Made by a program: the position numbers and the translations under genes. Below, one piece after another: positions 8,106 through 16,872 of a DNA stretch of 38,633 nucleotides. Location: the NCBI GenBank assembly GCA_036495685.1, contig DASXMJ010000194.1:1-38633 (forward strand). The letters run 5' to 3'. The notes under the pieces were generated by a model. It had not been told where the DNA came from. It ran no database searches and saw nothing but the letters and a program-made list of their open reading frames with translations. The DNA is from Candidatus Binataceae bacterium (GTDB lineage Bacteria; Desulfobacterota; Binatia; Binatales; Binataceae). Within the stretch, counting starts at the first letter, position 1. The number at the start of each line of letters is the position of its first letter.

Positions 8106-11100
8106 TCAGGGACTCAATCCGGCCGCCCGCCGCAGCATAGCGGGAATCTTAGCTGACTCATCGATCAGCACCTGCGCGAGCGAAATCGCCTCGGAGAGCT
8201 GGTTTGCCAGCGCGTGGCTTTCCACCGTGCTGCACAGGTTTGCGTAGTGTAGCGCTCCGATGGCTGCGGCGCTTTTCATAGCGTGTGCCGCGCGGCCCAG
8301 GGCGACCAGATCGCCCGCGTCGAGAGCCGACTTGAGCGCGGCGAGACGCTGAGGCAACTCGGACAGAAAGGCCTCCACCAGTTTGCGCAGCACATCGTCG
8401 CCCGTCGCCTTGGACAGCTCCTGGAGTTCTACGAGCGTCTGGGAGTCCAGCTCCGATTTCGACTGCGCCGCGTCATGCGCCGCGGCCGGCGGAGCAAATT
8501 TCTCCGCACGCTTCACGGCTTTTCCACTGTGGCCCGCGCCATTCAAATTTTCCGACCACGAAGCGAGCATGTCCCCCAGCGTCTGCAGGCGGACCGGCTT
8601 GCTCAGGAAATCATCCATTCCTGCCTCAAGGCATTGGTCCCGCTGTTCCTGTGTGGCGTTGGCGGTCATCGCGACTATCACCACATGGCGACCGCCGTTT
8701 TCGCGGCGGCGGATCTCGCGGGTCGCTTCGTAACCGTCCATCATCGGCATCTCGCAATCCATCAGCACCAGGTCGTAGTTTTGCCGCGAGAGCGCATCGA
8801 GTGCGGCCTGCGCGTTGCCAACGATGTCGCCCTGATAGCCGAGCACGCGGAGCTGTTCAGCGGCCAGTTCGCGATTTACCGGATTGTCTTCCACGACCAG
8901 GATTCGTTGCGCGTGATTGGAACGATTGGGTGCCTGGGTTGGACCGGCACGCCCGTTCGACAAGGTTGAATTGCCACTCGCGCGGGCTTCGGCCCGGGCG
9001 TTGGGTTCCCCGTCGGTAGACACGCGGGGGAACTCGACTTCATCATCGTCACTCGCCGTTTCGAAGCGTGCGGTGAAAGAGAAAGTGGATCCCAGGCCAG
9101 GTTCGCTTTCGAGCGTGATTTCACCCCCCATCTGCCGCGCGAGTTGCGCCGAGATGACCAGGCCCAGTCCGGTACCGCCGTAGCGCCGCGCGGTTGAACT
9201 CTCCGCCTGCACGAACGGTTCGAACAGGCGTGGCTGGATTTCCCGCGCGATTCCGATGCCGCTATCTCTCACCTCGAACCTGATCGATTGTTCTTGCGCG
9301 GAGTCGTCGTCTTTGAGGACGCTGATCGTTACCGCGCCCTGCGAGGTGAACTTGATCGCGTTAGAGATTAGGTTGTTCAGGATTTGACGCAGGCGATTGG
9401 GGTCGCCCTTTAACCGCGGCGGCAGGGTCTCGTGTAGATGAAGGTTCAGCGCGATACCTTTTCGCGCCGCTGCTTCCTGGAACGCGGCGACGGTGGTCCT
9501 TGCCAATTCGCGCAGGTCGAACACGATTTTCTCGAGCACCACACGCCCCGCAGAGAGTTTGGTGAAGTCCAGGATGTCGTTGACGATCGCCATCAGGAGT
9601 TTGCTGCTCGATTCGATGATCGCCGCGCGCTCGCGCTGTTCAGGATTGAGATCGGTAAGCTGCAGCAGTTCCGCCATCCCGACGATCGCGTTGAGCGGGG
9701 TACGAATTTCATGGCTCATGTTGGCGAGAAACGTCGCGCGGGTCTGCGCCGCTTCGATTGCTAGGTCGCGGGCACGTTGCAGTTCATCGTGCAGCCGTTT
9801 GTGTTCGGTATTGTCGCGGGCGGTCAGGGCGTAGCCCTCGATGCGGCCCGGGACGGTTCGGATTGCCGATGCCGATATGACGATGTCAACCGGTGTGCCA
9901 TCCTTGCGGATGACGCGGGTCTCGAAGTTCTCGACGGTTTTGCCGGCCCTGAGCAATTCGGCCACTTTCTGAGGTTCGCCGCGGCGATCTTCGGGAATCG
10001 AGAGCGCAATTGACCTACCAATGACGCTTTCGCTTCGATACCCGAATAGGCGCTCCGCACCGGCGTTCCAGCTGGTGACGATCCCTTGCGGAGAAATGCT
10101 CATCACCGCGTCCGGAACGAAACTGGCCACCGACGCGAACAGTGCACGCTCGATCTTTGCGTCGTATCGACCGGTAACGTCGCGCAAGACCAACAGCGCT
10201 CCCTGAATGGTGCCATCCGGACCCGTAACCGGGCGTACCGATGCGTCGATCCAGCGCTCACGTCCGGTTATGCGTTCGCGCACGCGCAGTTCAAATCCCT
10301 CGATCACCTCCCCGGACAAGGCGCGCGCAACGAACATCTGATCAGGAGTAAGAGGGGTAGTCGAGCCGGCCGCGAACAGCTCGTACTCGCTCAACCAATC
10401 CGACGGTCTGAGCACGTCCGCTCGCAAATCGCGCTTGGCTGCTGGGTTCATCATCACCGGTTGCAAGTCCTTGTCGACCATCACGACCGCGTCCGGCAGG
10501 CTGTTGAGAATCGATTCGAGCAATCCGTTCTGCGTGGCTAGCGCGGCGCTCCGCTCACGCACCCGTTCCTCGAGCGTCGCGTTGACCTGTTCCAGCTCCC
10601 GGCCACTGAGTTCCAGCGCGCCCGTGCTGCGCCGATAGCGGGAGAGCAGAAACCCGGCGGAGGCGCCCATCAGAATCAGCCAGAGGACGACGACGCTCCC
10701 GCCTGCTGTGATGACCACGATGCGCCGACGGGAGGCATCGCGGGCCTGCCGCGAACCCGCCGCGAGCATCTGTTCTTCTCTCTCATCCATCCGGACCAGG
10801 CCGCGGCGCACGTTTTCCACTTCCGCGCGAAGGTCCGCAAATTTAGGTGAATTTATGATTGTCTGCCGATCGTGCTCTGCGGCCATGCGTTTCAGATCGG
10901 CAGCTGTTTGGTCCAGCTTGGCTAACGAATCTTCGATCCCACGCACGCGCGCGACTTGTAAGCGGTCGTCGGCGACCAGAGCACGCAGCTGAGCCAGGTA
11001 CTCGCGGATTTTTACGAAAGCGATTTGGAACTGGTCGAACAGCATCGGGTTGCCGTCCCGCCAATAGGAATCCACGGCATCCAGCACGTTCTGCTGCTGC

Positions 11101-11315
11101 TCGCGCGCCTGTTCGATGGACTGGATTACGAGTTCGGATTGAGAAACCCAGCGGGCGCCCTCAACGTAGTCGTCGTTGATGCGATAGGCGGCCCAGACGC
11201 CTATCACTACAGCGAGAATTGCTATGCCAAAACCGATCCATAAAAGCTCAATCGCCGGGCCGGGGACCGGGGCTTGTTTCAAGCGCCCTGCATCGGGTGG
11301 TGAAGAAGGATTCAT
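8106..11315 (-). CDS. Hybrid sensor histidine kinase with receiver and HPt domains
   Basis: A 1069-residue membrane sensor of the BarA/ArcB-like hybrid class. Transmembrane helices at about 22-44 and 199-224 enclose a helical CHASE3-like periplasmic domain. Next are a short coiled coil, two PAS domains (about 265-385 and 390-505), HisKA with phosphoacceptor H535 in [11 protein letters not shown], and an HATPase with N box ([15 protein letters not shown]), DSGIGI and [11 protein letters not shown] Pro/Ser linker leads to a receiver with D853 ([14 protein letters not shown]). The C-terminal HPt domain has H1011 ([12 protein letters not shown]). A full internal His-Asp-His relay is therefore present, but no response regulator with an output domain lies nearby. 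It stands 155 bases downstream of the sigma unit. The gap holds a 10-base palindrome GGCACGTGCC just before the start codon and no clear ribosome site. Confidence 0.95.
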   Translation of the reverse strand: MNPSSPPDAGRLKQAPVPGPAIELLWIGFGIAILAVVIGVWAAYRINDDYVEGARWVSQSELVIQSIEQAREQQQNVLDAVDSYWRDGNPMLFDQFQIAFVKIREYLAQLRALVADDRLQVARVRGIEDSLAKLDQTAADLKRMAAEHDRQTIINSPKFADLRAEVENVRRGLVRMDEREEQMLAAGSRQARDASRRRIVVITAGGSVVVLWLILMGASAGFLLSRYRRSTGALELSGRELEQVNATLEERVRERSAALATQNGLLESILNSLPDAVVMVDKDLQPVMMNPAAKRDLRADVLRPSDWLSEYELFAAGSTTPLTPDQMFVARALSGEVIEGFELRVRERITGRERWIDASVRPVTGPDGTIQGALLVLRDVTGRYDAKIERALFASVASFVPDAVMSISPQGIVTSWNAGAERLFGYRSESVIGRSIALSIPEDRRGEPQKVAELLRAGKTVENFETRVIRKDGTPVDIVISASAIRTVPGRIEGYALTARDNTEHKRLHDELQRARDLAIEAAQTRATFLANMSHEIRTPLNAIVGMAELLQLTDLNPEQRERAAIIESSSKLLMAIVNDILDFTKLSAGRVVLEKIVFDLRELARTTVAAFQEAAARKGIALNLHLHETLPPRLKGDPNRLRQILNNLISNAIKFTSQGAVTISVLKDDDSAQEQSIRFEVRDSGIGIAREIQPRLFEPFVQAESSTARRYGGTGLGLVISAQLARQMGGEITLESEPGLGSTFSFTARFETASDDDEVEFPRVSTDGEPNARAEARASGNSTLSNGRAGPTQAPNRSNHAQRILVVEDNPVNRELAAEQLRVLGYQGDIVGNAQAALDALSRQNYDLVLMDCEMPMMDGYEATREIRRRENGGRHVVIVAMTANATQEQRDQCLEAGMDDFLSKPVRLQTLGDMLASWSENLNGAGHSGKAVKRAEKFAPPAAAHDAAQSKSELDSQTLVELQELSKATGDDVLRKLVEAFLSELPQRLAALKSALDAGDLVALGRAAHAMKSAAAIGALHYANLCSTVESHALANQLSEAISLAQVLIDESAKIPAMLRRAAGLSP

Positions 11316-11470
11316 TCGGGCACGTGCCGCTATCTGCGCTGATCAGCGGAGACCGTCGCAGACAAACAGATCGCGGCTTAAGCTAGTGCAGACTAGCATG
11401 CCGCCGCATATAGGCTGAAACTTCGTCAGGAAAGCGAAGTCAGCAAAAATAACCGGCGGCGAGCAAGAAT

Positions 11471-11869
11471 TCAGGAACTTGATCCCCACCAGGAATCGTA
11501 GGAGTGCCACCCGGATTCGCCGGAGGAGTTAACGAAATTCGTCACCATGTATCCGTCGGGAAGCAAGAGATCCACGACTGGCTGTTCCTGCCCCAGACCA
11601 TAGGCGGGTTCCGGACTTCGTAACGACGCGTTGGCAATGGCCGAGCCGGCCGGCGGGGGTTGCGCAATCGAAGCCCGCGGGCTCCATATCGACGGGTAGC
11701 GCCAGGTGAAAACCGCTACTAGCGAGATACCCAGCACCGCGGTCGTGGCCAGCGCCCTGCGACGGATCGATCGCCGGCGCTCGATTTTTTCAACTCGTCC
11801 GACTACCCGCTCGGCGAAATCCGCCGGCAGCCGAATCCGACGATTCGCGCGCGAAACGTTCGAGGTCAT
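11471..11869 (-). CDS. Single-pass membrane protein, candidate anti-sigma factor
   Basis: A 132-residue protein with a basic cytoplasmic N-terminus (1-37), one membrane helix at about 38-56 (ALATTAVLGISLVAVFTW) and a periplasmic tail rich in Pro, Ser and Trp ending in GWHSYDSWWGSSS. I recognise no named family. Its ATG overlaps the sigma factor stop (ATGA), so translation is coupled. Small one-helix proteins of this topology encoded next to an ECF sigma factor are usually its anti-sigma factor, as in CnrY. No zinc-binding HxxxCxxC motif is present. The function is inferred from position and topology only. Confidence 0.7.
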   Translation of the reverse strand: MTSNVSRANRRIRLPADFAERVVGRVEKIERRRSIRRRALATTAVLGISLVAVFTWRYPSIWSPRASIAQPPPAGSAIANASLRSPEPAYGLGQEQPVVDLLLPDGYMVTNFVNSSGESGWHSYDSWWGSSS

Positions 11870-12552
11870 GCTTCGATCTCTTTAAGCAATTTACGCAGGC
11901 GCGCCCGCGCGCGGAACAGGCGCGTGCCCACCGCAGAGACGCTGCTGTTGGTTATTTCCGCCAGTTCTTCGTACGACCAATCGCGTTCGCGCAGGAGTCC
12001 GATGAGCTCGCGCTGCTCCGCCGGCAATTGCGGCAGCGCTGCTTCGAATGCACTGGTTCGGCTACCTTCCTCGGGCTCCTCGACCGACACCTGTTCATGC
12101 TCACGGGTGAACGGCACGAAGATGCGCCGCCATCTGAGCCGCCGCAGGTGATCGATGCACACGTTACGCGCGATTCGGAACAGCCATGGCTCAAAAATCT
12201 CAGGTGATCGAAGCTTGGGCAATGCGAAGGCCATTTTTACAAAGGCCGTCTGGCACAGGTCTTCGTAATCGCTTTCCCGTCCGACTATCGAGATGATGAA
12301 CCCTGCGACGCGGTCTTGGTAATGACGGATCACTTCCTCCAGCGCGCGCCGATCTCCCTCTCGCGAAGCTTCGATCTGCGCACGCAGCAAAGCGAAGTCG
12401 GCCCGATCCGGAGGTCTTAAGTCGTTGCGCGCTCGCGACGCAGCGCGTGGCGCGCGCCCGCGAAAAGGATGCGCTGCAGCCCCGGGAAAGTGACCTTCTG
12501 CGGCCTGCGCCCGGGGAAGAATTTCTACTCGACGATGTTCCGCTTGCGCCAT
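11866..12552 (-). CDS. ECF-type RNA polymerase sigma factor
   Basis: A 228-residue sigma70-family factor. Region 2 is seen as RHYQDRVAGFIISIVG, ESDYEDLCQTAFVKMAFALP and the WLFRIARNVCIDHLRR helix. Region 4 is PQLPAEQRELIGLLRERDWS, with the helix-turn-helix YEELAEITNSSVSAVGTRLFRARARLRK. The first about 55 residues are an Ala/Arg-rich extension with no family similarity. The ATG at 12552 is chosen because it overlaps the stop codon of the upstream Spy-like gene (TGATG); a longer in-frame reading to 12702 would run inside that gene. The stop overlaps the next start (ATGA). This tight packing with a periplasmic sensor candidate and a one-helix membrane protein suggests envelope or metal stress signalling. 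Confidence 0.92.
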   Translation of the reverse strand: MAQAEHRRVEILPRAQAAEGHFPGAAAHPFRGRAPRAASRARNDLRPPDRADFALLRAQIEASREGDRRALEEVIRHYQDRVAGFIISIVGRESDYEDLCQTAFVKMAFALPKLRSPEIFEPWLFRIARNVCIDHLRRLRWRRIFVPFTREHEQVSVEEPEEGSRTSAFEAALPQLPAEQRELIGLLRERDWSYEELAEITNSSVSAVGTRLFRARARLRKLLKEIEA

Positions 12553-13064
12553 CAGCGTTTGGGAACCACCCGCGGCAATGGACCTTGCATAAGCTTTTCG
12601 ATTTGCGCGTTGATGGCGACCACCTGCTGATGAAATTGGTTCATCTTGGTCAGCTGCTGCGGGGTGAGCAAGGCGCGAACCCGCAGAGCGGTAGTCACCC
12701 ACTGCTGCTGCATCTGCTGGTCAATGCGCCCCGCCCGCTGTGCAAACGGCGCCAGGTCGGCGTCGCTCACCGGACCCGTTCCCAAAAGCATATTGGCAAT
12801 TTGCTCATGGATCGAGCGCAACTCTTTCATGGGCTCCTCGGATTGTTCGCGTCCCGAAGCCATGATCTGGTTCATCTTATTCTGCTGCTCGGGGGTCAGA
12901 TCTGCCACTCGCAGCGCCATCATGAACGGTGGCGGCAGCACCGGCCCTGCAGAAGGAGTCGACGAGCCGGCGGGAAATCCTGGCGCACCCTGTGCTCGAC
13001 AGGTTACTGGAAAGCTGCACGCAAAGACCAACACCGACAGCAGCAGGAGCTTTTTTGCGACCAT
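12552..13064 (-). CDS. Spy/CnrX-like periplasmic LTxxQ protein
   Basis: A 170-residue exported protein. Residues 1-25 form a signal peptide or anchor (KKLLLLSVLVFACSF). The mature part is alpha-helical and Gln/Met-rich, with two LTxxQ motifs (LTPEQ at 56-60, LTPQQ at 133-137), the hallmark of the Spy/CpxP/heavy-metal-resistance superfamily. Histidines and methionines (for example SIHEQIANML and MNQFHQQVV) could bind metal. The ATG at 13064 puts the signal peptide at the N-terminus; a GTG at 13103 lies upstream of the predicted transcription start. It is the first gene of the sigma unit and shares its stop with the sigma factor start. In CnrYXH the related CnrX senses Ni/Co and controls release of the sigma factor; a similar sensor role is inferred here. 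Confidence 0.8.
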   Translation of the reverse strand: MVAKKLLLLSVLVFACSFPVTCRAQGAPGFPAGSSTPSAGPVLPPPFMMALRVADLTPEQQNKMNQIMASGREQSEEPMKELRSIHEQIANMLLGTGPVSDADLAPFAQRAGRIDQQMQQQWVTTALRVRALLTPQQLTKMNQFHQQVVAINAQIEKLMQGPLPRVVPKR

Positions 13065-13095
13065 TCTTGTAGGGTTTTCCTCGTCCGCTCGCGTT

Positions 13096-13123
13096 TTCGA
13101 CACTTAAGACGAACCGGGGTTGC
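13096..13123 (-). promoter_or_regulatory. Candidate ECF-type promoter of the Spy-like/sigma unit
   Basis: On the minus strand GCAACC (13123-13118), a 16-base spacer and GTCGAA (13101-13096) resemble the AAC and GTC cores of ECF promoters. The start point would fall near 13090, about 26 bases before the Spy-like ATG, and would allow autoregulation by the encoded sigma factor. The match is by eye only. Confidence 0.3.
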
Positions 13124-13182
13124 GAAAATTACCGAACTATTTACCCCATGGTCAGAAGAATCTACCGAGAAAGGAGACAACC

Positions 13183-14124
13183 GTGGAATACCGAAATCTG
13201 GGAGATTCGGGGCTGAAGATCTCCCTTGCTGGGCTTGGCTGCAACAACTTCGGCATGCGCTGTGATGGCGAACAGACCCGCGCCGTGGTCCATCGCGCGC
13301 TCGAAGAGGGAGTCACCTTCTTCGACACCGCCGACATTTATGGAAATCGCGGTGGTTCCGAGGAGCTGCTCGGCAAGGCGCTCGGGAAACGGCGGCGCGA
13401 AGTGGTAGTGGCAACCAAGTTCGGGATGCCGATGGGCGCCGGGCCCTATGAGCGCGGAGCATCGCGCCGTTACATTATGGCGGCTGCCGAGGCCAGCCTG
13501 AGGCGTTTAGACACTGACTATCTGGACGTCTACCAACTGCATCAGCCGGACCCCGACACCCCGCAGGAGGAGACGCTCGCCGCGCTCGATGATCTCGTGC
13601 GCGCCGGAAAAGTGCGCTACCTGGGCAACAGCAACTTCAGCGGGTGGCAGGTTGCCGACGCGGACTGGATTTCACGCACCCGCAGCCTTGCCCCCTACGT
13701 GTCGGCGCAGAATCAATACAACCTCCTCGATCGCAGAATCGAGCGCGATCTGTTGCCGGCCTGCCAAAAATTCGGACTCGGAATGCTTCCCTACTTTCCA
13801 CTGGCCAGCGGATTCCTGACCGGCAAGTATCGCCGTGGCGCGGAGGCGCCGAAGGGGACCCGGCTTGCGGTGATGCAACCGATGGCCAAGCAGGTGATGA
13901 CCGAGCAGAACTTCGCGACCTTGGAGCGACTTGAGGAATTCGCGCGCGGACGCGGTCACGCGCTGGTCGAGCTCGCGATGAGTTGGCTCGCGTGCCAGCC
14001 GGTGGTATCAAGCGTTATCAGCGGCGCCACCCGACCCGAGCAAGTGACGGAAAACGTTAAGGCGTGCGGATGGAAGCTGACCCACGAGGAAATGAAGGAA
14101 GTCGACGCCATCACCCGCCACTAG
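13183..14124 (+). CDS. Aldo/keto reductase
   Basis: A 313-residue NADPH-dependent aldo/keto reductase with a TIM-barrel fold. The catalytic residues are D48 and Y53 (FFDTADIYG), K79 (VVVATKFG) and the His of VYQLHQPD; the SNFSGWQ, SAQNQYNLLDR and NVKACGWKL blocks complete the family pattern. It resembles the YajO/YhdN-like AKR groups rather than plant-type aldose reductases; the substrate is unknown. The GTG at 13183 is chosen for AAGGAG 6 bases upstream; the in-frame ATG at 13120 would add 21 unrelated residues. It is transcribed away from the Spy-like/sigma unit and ends before the XRE gene promoter. Confidence 0.92.
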   Translation: MEYRNLGDSGLKISLAGLGCNNFGMRCDGEQTRAVVHRALEEGVTFFDTADIYGNRGGSEELLGKALGKRRREVVVATKFGMPMGAGPYERGASRRYIMAAAEASLRRLDTDYLDVYQLHQPDPDTPQEETLAALDDLVRAGKVRYLGNSNFSGWQVADADWISRTRSLAPYVSAQNQYNLLDRRIERDLLPACQKFGLGMLPYFPLASGFLTGKYRRGAEAPKGTRLAVMQPMAKQVMTEQNFATLERLEEFARGRGHALVELAMSWLACQPVVSSVISGATRPEQVTENVKACGWKLTHEEMKEVDAITRH

Positions 14125-14164
14125 ACGGTCCGACGCCCCTGTGAACCGCGCGTAATCTGTGCCC

Positions 14165-14193
14165 TTGACAGTGGAAGGCGAACGGGTTTACAA
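14165..14193 (+). promoter_or_regulatory. Sigma70-like promoter of the XRE-ImmA pair
   Basis: TTGACA (14165-14170), a 17-base spacer and TTACAA (14188-14193) form one of the best promoters in the window. The expected start is near 14200, only about 4 bases before the GTG start of the XRE gene, so the message would be nearly leaderless. Confidence 0.7.
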
Positions 14194-14203
14194 GTAAGGC
14201 ATC

Positions 14204-14587
14204 GTGCCTTCCAAAGATACTTTTGTCCAGCCCAGCCCGTTCGGCAGCTACCTGCGTCAGGCGCGGGTCGCGAGCGGACTCAGCCTGCGCCAGGTGGCGA
14301 GCGCGCTAAAAATCTCGCACGTCTACCTGGGCGAAGTTGAGCGCGGAGTGCGGGGTCCCCTGCGGCAGGAGCATTGGGATGGGTTGCTAAAGGCGATTCC
14401 CACGCTCACACGGGTGGAATTGGAGCGTCACGCGGCTGCCAGTCGGCCGCTGGCGATGGACATTTCCGATGCGCCCCCTCGCTACCAGGACCTGGCGATG
14501 GCGCTCGCGCGGCGTTTAAAGAATCGCGATCTCACGGTCGGGCAGATCTCGCGTCTGCTTAAGGTGCTCAGGGCGGACGATGAGTGA
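14204..14587 (+). CDS. XRE-family DNA-binding regulator
   Basis: A 127-residue protein with an XRE helix-turn-helix at about 12-62 (FGSYLRQARVASGLSLRQVA, then SALKISHVYLGEVERGVRGP). The C-terminal half is helical and carries no recognised domain. The GTG start is preceded by TAAGG, but that sequence lies between the -10 box and the likely transcription start, so it may not be on the mRNA. The last 8 bases overlap the start of the ImmA/IrrE gene. An XRE repressor next to an ImmA-type protease is a known regulatory pair (ImmR/ImmA of ICEBs1, HdiR-like and DdrO/IrrE systems), in which the protease cleaves the repressor on a stress or induction signal. The regulated genes here are unknown. Confidence 0.9.
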   Translation: MPSKDTFVQPSPFGSYLRQARVASGLSLRQVASALKISHVYLGEVERGVRGPLRQEHWDGLLKAIPTLTRVELERHAAASRPLAMDISDAPPRYQDLAMALARRLKNRDLTVGQISRLLKVLRADDE

Positions 14588-15200
14588 CTTCTTCGGCGAG
14601 ACGGTGATCGCAATGCCCCCGCTGTCGCTCGAGTACCTCGAGGCGTTGGGAGAGACCGTGGTGAGCACCTTCCAACCAGAGGCGCTGTTCACGCCGCAGC
14701 CGATCAAGGTTCGTGAATGGATCGATGACTTGCTTCCGCGCTTCGGCATTCACGTGATGCCCGCCAGTTATGAAGAACTCGGCGAACGCGTAGCCGTGAC
14801 GTATGCAGCCGCGGACGCGGAGAGCGAGATTCTGGTGAGTCCGTGGATTTACGAGAACCTGGCCGACGAGGAGCGACCTCACTTTGCGCGCTCGACGGTG
14901 ATTCACGAGCTGGCCCACGCGATCCTGCATGTACCGCTGCTGCGCAACCGGTCCGATGGTTCCGGCGAACTGACTACACGCCTGGATCGCCGCCGGCTTG
15001 CCGAGGCTAGTGATCCGGAATGGCAGGCATGGGCGTTGGCCGGTGCGATCCTGATGCCACGCCGGACCATCGCGATGCTGCCCGACCGATCGCCCCGTTG
15101 GGTGGCCGACGTCTTTTTTGTAAGCCAAAAGTTCGCCGAAGTGCGGCTTGAACGCCTTGCGGTTTTGAGTGGCCAGGATACCTCGGGCGTTGCGAAGTGA
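14580..15200 (+). CDS. ImmA/IrrE-family metallopeptidase
   Basis: A 206-residue zinc protease of the ImmA/IrrE (DUF955) family. The zinc motif HELAH is at 109-113 (STVIHELAHAIL), and the third ligand is likely E147 in PEWQAWALAGAILMP, a classic spacing for the family. The protein ends with a helical VADVFFVSQKFAEVRLERL segment typical of the fold. It overlaps the XRE gene by 8 bases and is surely co-expressed with it. The expected role is cleavage of the partner XRE repressor; nothing in the sequence names the signal. No phage or integrative-element genes surround the pair, so a chromosomal stress switch is more likely than an element-encoded one. Confidence 0.9.
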   Translation: MSDFFGETVIAMPPLSLEYLEALGETVVSTFQPEALFTPQPIKVREWIDDLLPRFGIHVMPASYEELGERVAVTYAAADAESEILVSPWIYENLADEERPHFARSTVIHELAHAILHVPLLRNRSDGSGELTTRLDRRRLAEASDPEWQAWALAGAILMPRRTIAMLPDRSPRWVADVFFVSQKFAEVRLERLAVLSGQDTSGVAK

Positions 15201-15281
15201 GGGAGGACGGGTTGGGGCGCAATCGCGCAGACTGGCTAATCTAATCCGGTTGGAACCGACAAATCAGAGAGGAGTAATGGG

Positions 15282-15743
15282 ATGGTCTCGTGGTCACAGT
15301 TCGAAGCTGGAGCGCCGCAGATCGCTGACGCGGGACGCAAACTAATCCATCAGCACGGCATCGGGCTCGCGTATCTGGCCAGCCTGCGCAAAGATGGCGC
15401 GCCACGCTTGCATCCAATTTGTCCGACCGTGTTCGAAGGCGGTCTCTACGCGCTCATCGGCCCGACCCATAAACGGCGCGACCTGCTTCGCGACGGGCGC
15501 TTCGCCCTGCACAGCTTTCCCTGCCCCGAGGTGGACGATGAGTTCCTGGTGATGGGCCGGGCCCGGATGATCGATGACGAAAGTCTCCGCTCACGCGTGC
15601 TCGCCGACCTCAAGTCAAAAGGGATGACCTCGACCGAGGACGAGTTGCTGTTTGAATTCCAGATCGACCGCGCGATGCATGCGGCCTATAACGGTCCGCA
15701 CGGGACCTGGCCTCCGAAGTATGCGGTGTGGACCGAACGGTAA
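15282..15743 (+). CDS. Pyridoxamine-phosphate-oxidase-like FMN/F420 split-barrel protein
   Basis: A 153-residue split-barrel flavoprotein. The pattern IGLAYLASLRKDGAPRLHPI followed by LYALIGPTHKRRDLLRDGRF and FLVMGRARMIDD is typical of PPOX/F420-binding proteins that bind FMN, F420 or haem. GGAG lies 7 bases before the ATG. The LLM oxidoreductase begins 9 bases after its stop, so the two probably form an operon; a shared deazaflavin or flavin cofactor would be sensible. The substrate is unknown. Confidence 0.85.
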   Translation: MVSWSQFEAGAPQIADAGRKLIHQHGIGLAYLASLRKDGAPRLHPICPTVFEGGLYALIGPTHKRRDLLRDGRFALHSFPCPEVDDEFLVMGRARMIDDESLRSRVLADLKSKGMTSTEDELLFEFQIDRAMHAAYNGPHGTWPPKYAVWTER

Positions 15744-15752
15744 CTAGCTACC

Positions 15753-16607
15753 ATGCGTTACGCGATCGGATTTCCCATCGCGGGTCCCCTGGGCGGCGAT
15801 CCCCGTTCCGTCGCTGAACTTGCCCGGATCGCGGAGCAGGCGGGATGGGACGCGGTTCTTCTGGAGGACTATCTGGTTCATCACATTGCGCCCGGCCGGA
15901 TTGCGGTCTCCGATCCGTGGATCGCGCTGGCCGCCGCGGCGGTAAAAACGACGCGCATCAAGCTTGGGCTTACAGTGGTCGCGCTACCACGCCGGCGTCC
16001 CTGGAAAGTCGCGCGCGAAGCGGTCTCGCTGGATTATCTCTCCGGTGGCCGGATGATTTTGGGGGTAGGCATCGGCGACATCAATGATCACGGGTTTGCC
16101 CGCGTCGGCGAGGAGACCGATGCGAAGGCGCGCGGTGCGATGCTCGATGAAGCACTCGAGGTGATCACCGGTTTGTGGAGCGGACAGCCGTTCAGCTACC
16201 AAGGCCGCTTTTACAAAATCAAGGACCTTACTTTCCTCCCGGTCCCTTTGCAGCAGCCTCGCATTCCAATCTGGATCGGCGGTGCATGGCCTCATCAAGC
16301 TCCGGTTCGGCGCGCCGCGCGCTGGGACGGCCTGGCGGTCTACAGAGTTTATCCGGATGGATCTTCAGGCCCGGTCTCGGCGGACGAGGTTCGGGCGATC
16401 GCCGCAATTTTACAAGGCAGCCGTTCCTTGAATGAGCCATTCGATCTGGTTGCGGGTGGCTACGCTCGAAGCATAGACCCCGGCAAGGCGCGCGACCTGA
16501 TGAGGCAGGCCGCGGCAGCCGGAGCGACCTGGTGGAACGAATACGCAATCGGCGCGCCCGCCGCGATTCGGGCGCATATTGAATCGGGCCCTCTGCGTAT
16601 CGACTAG
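15753..16607 (+). CDS. LLM-class (probably F420-dependent) oxidoreductase
   Basis: A 284-residue luciferase-like monooxygenase-fold protein. Family blocks are AELARIAEQAGWDAVLLEDY, IALAAAAVKTTRIKLGLTVV, SLDYLSGGRMILGVGIGD and the GRFYKIKDLTFLPVPLQQPR substrate-side segment followed by IPIWIGGAWP. The overall pattern is that of F420-dependent reductases, but an FMN enzyme cannot be ruled out. The ATG follows the split-barrel stop by 9 bases with no strong ribosome site, so translational coupling is likely. After its stop, CCTACG (16613-16618) and CGTAGG (16624-16629) form a short hairpin without a T-run. Confidence 0.88.
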   Translation: MRYAIGFPIAGPLGGDPRSVAELARIAEQAGWDAVLLEDYLVHHIAPGRIAVSDPWIALAAAAVKTTRIKLGLTVVALPRRRPWKVAREAVSLDYLSGGRMILGVGIGDINDHGFARVGEETDAKARGAMLDEALEVITGLWSGQPFSYQGRFYKIKDLTFLPVPLQQPRIPIWIGGAWPHQAPVRRAARWDGLAVYRVYPDGSSGPVSADEVRAIAAILQGSRSLNEPFDLVAGGYARSIDPGKARDLMRQAAAAGATWWNEYAIGAPAAIRAHIESGPLRID

Positions 16608-16872
16608 GAGGTCCTACGGGCAGCGTAGGGCCACCAGCTCCCGAACACCGGGTCGGGATTTCCAGCCGCTTGCGGATCCGGACCCACTTGATCCGGCCTC
16701 TTTTCCCCCACCGCGCTCACGCCAGCCAGGGATGTGCGCAAACGACGATTGAAGCCTTCTGCTCGGAGTGCCGTCTAAACTATCGGGGCGTTACACCATC
16801 GTGCTTGTGTGATGGCGCGGCAAATAGGAAGATCGAATCAAAGCCCTGGTTTGATGAGAGCATGAAGCCAAT

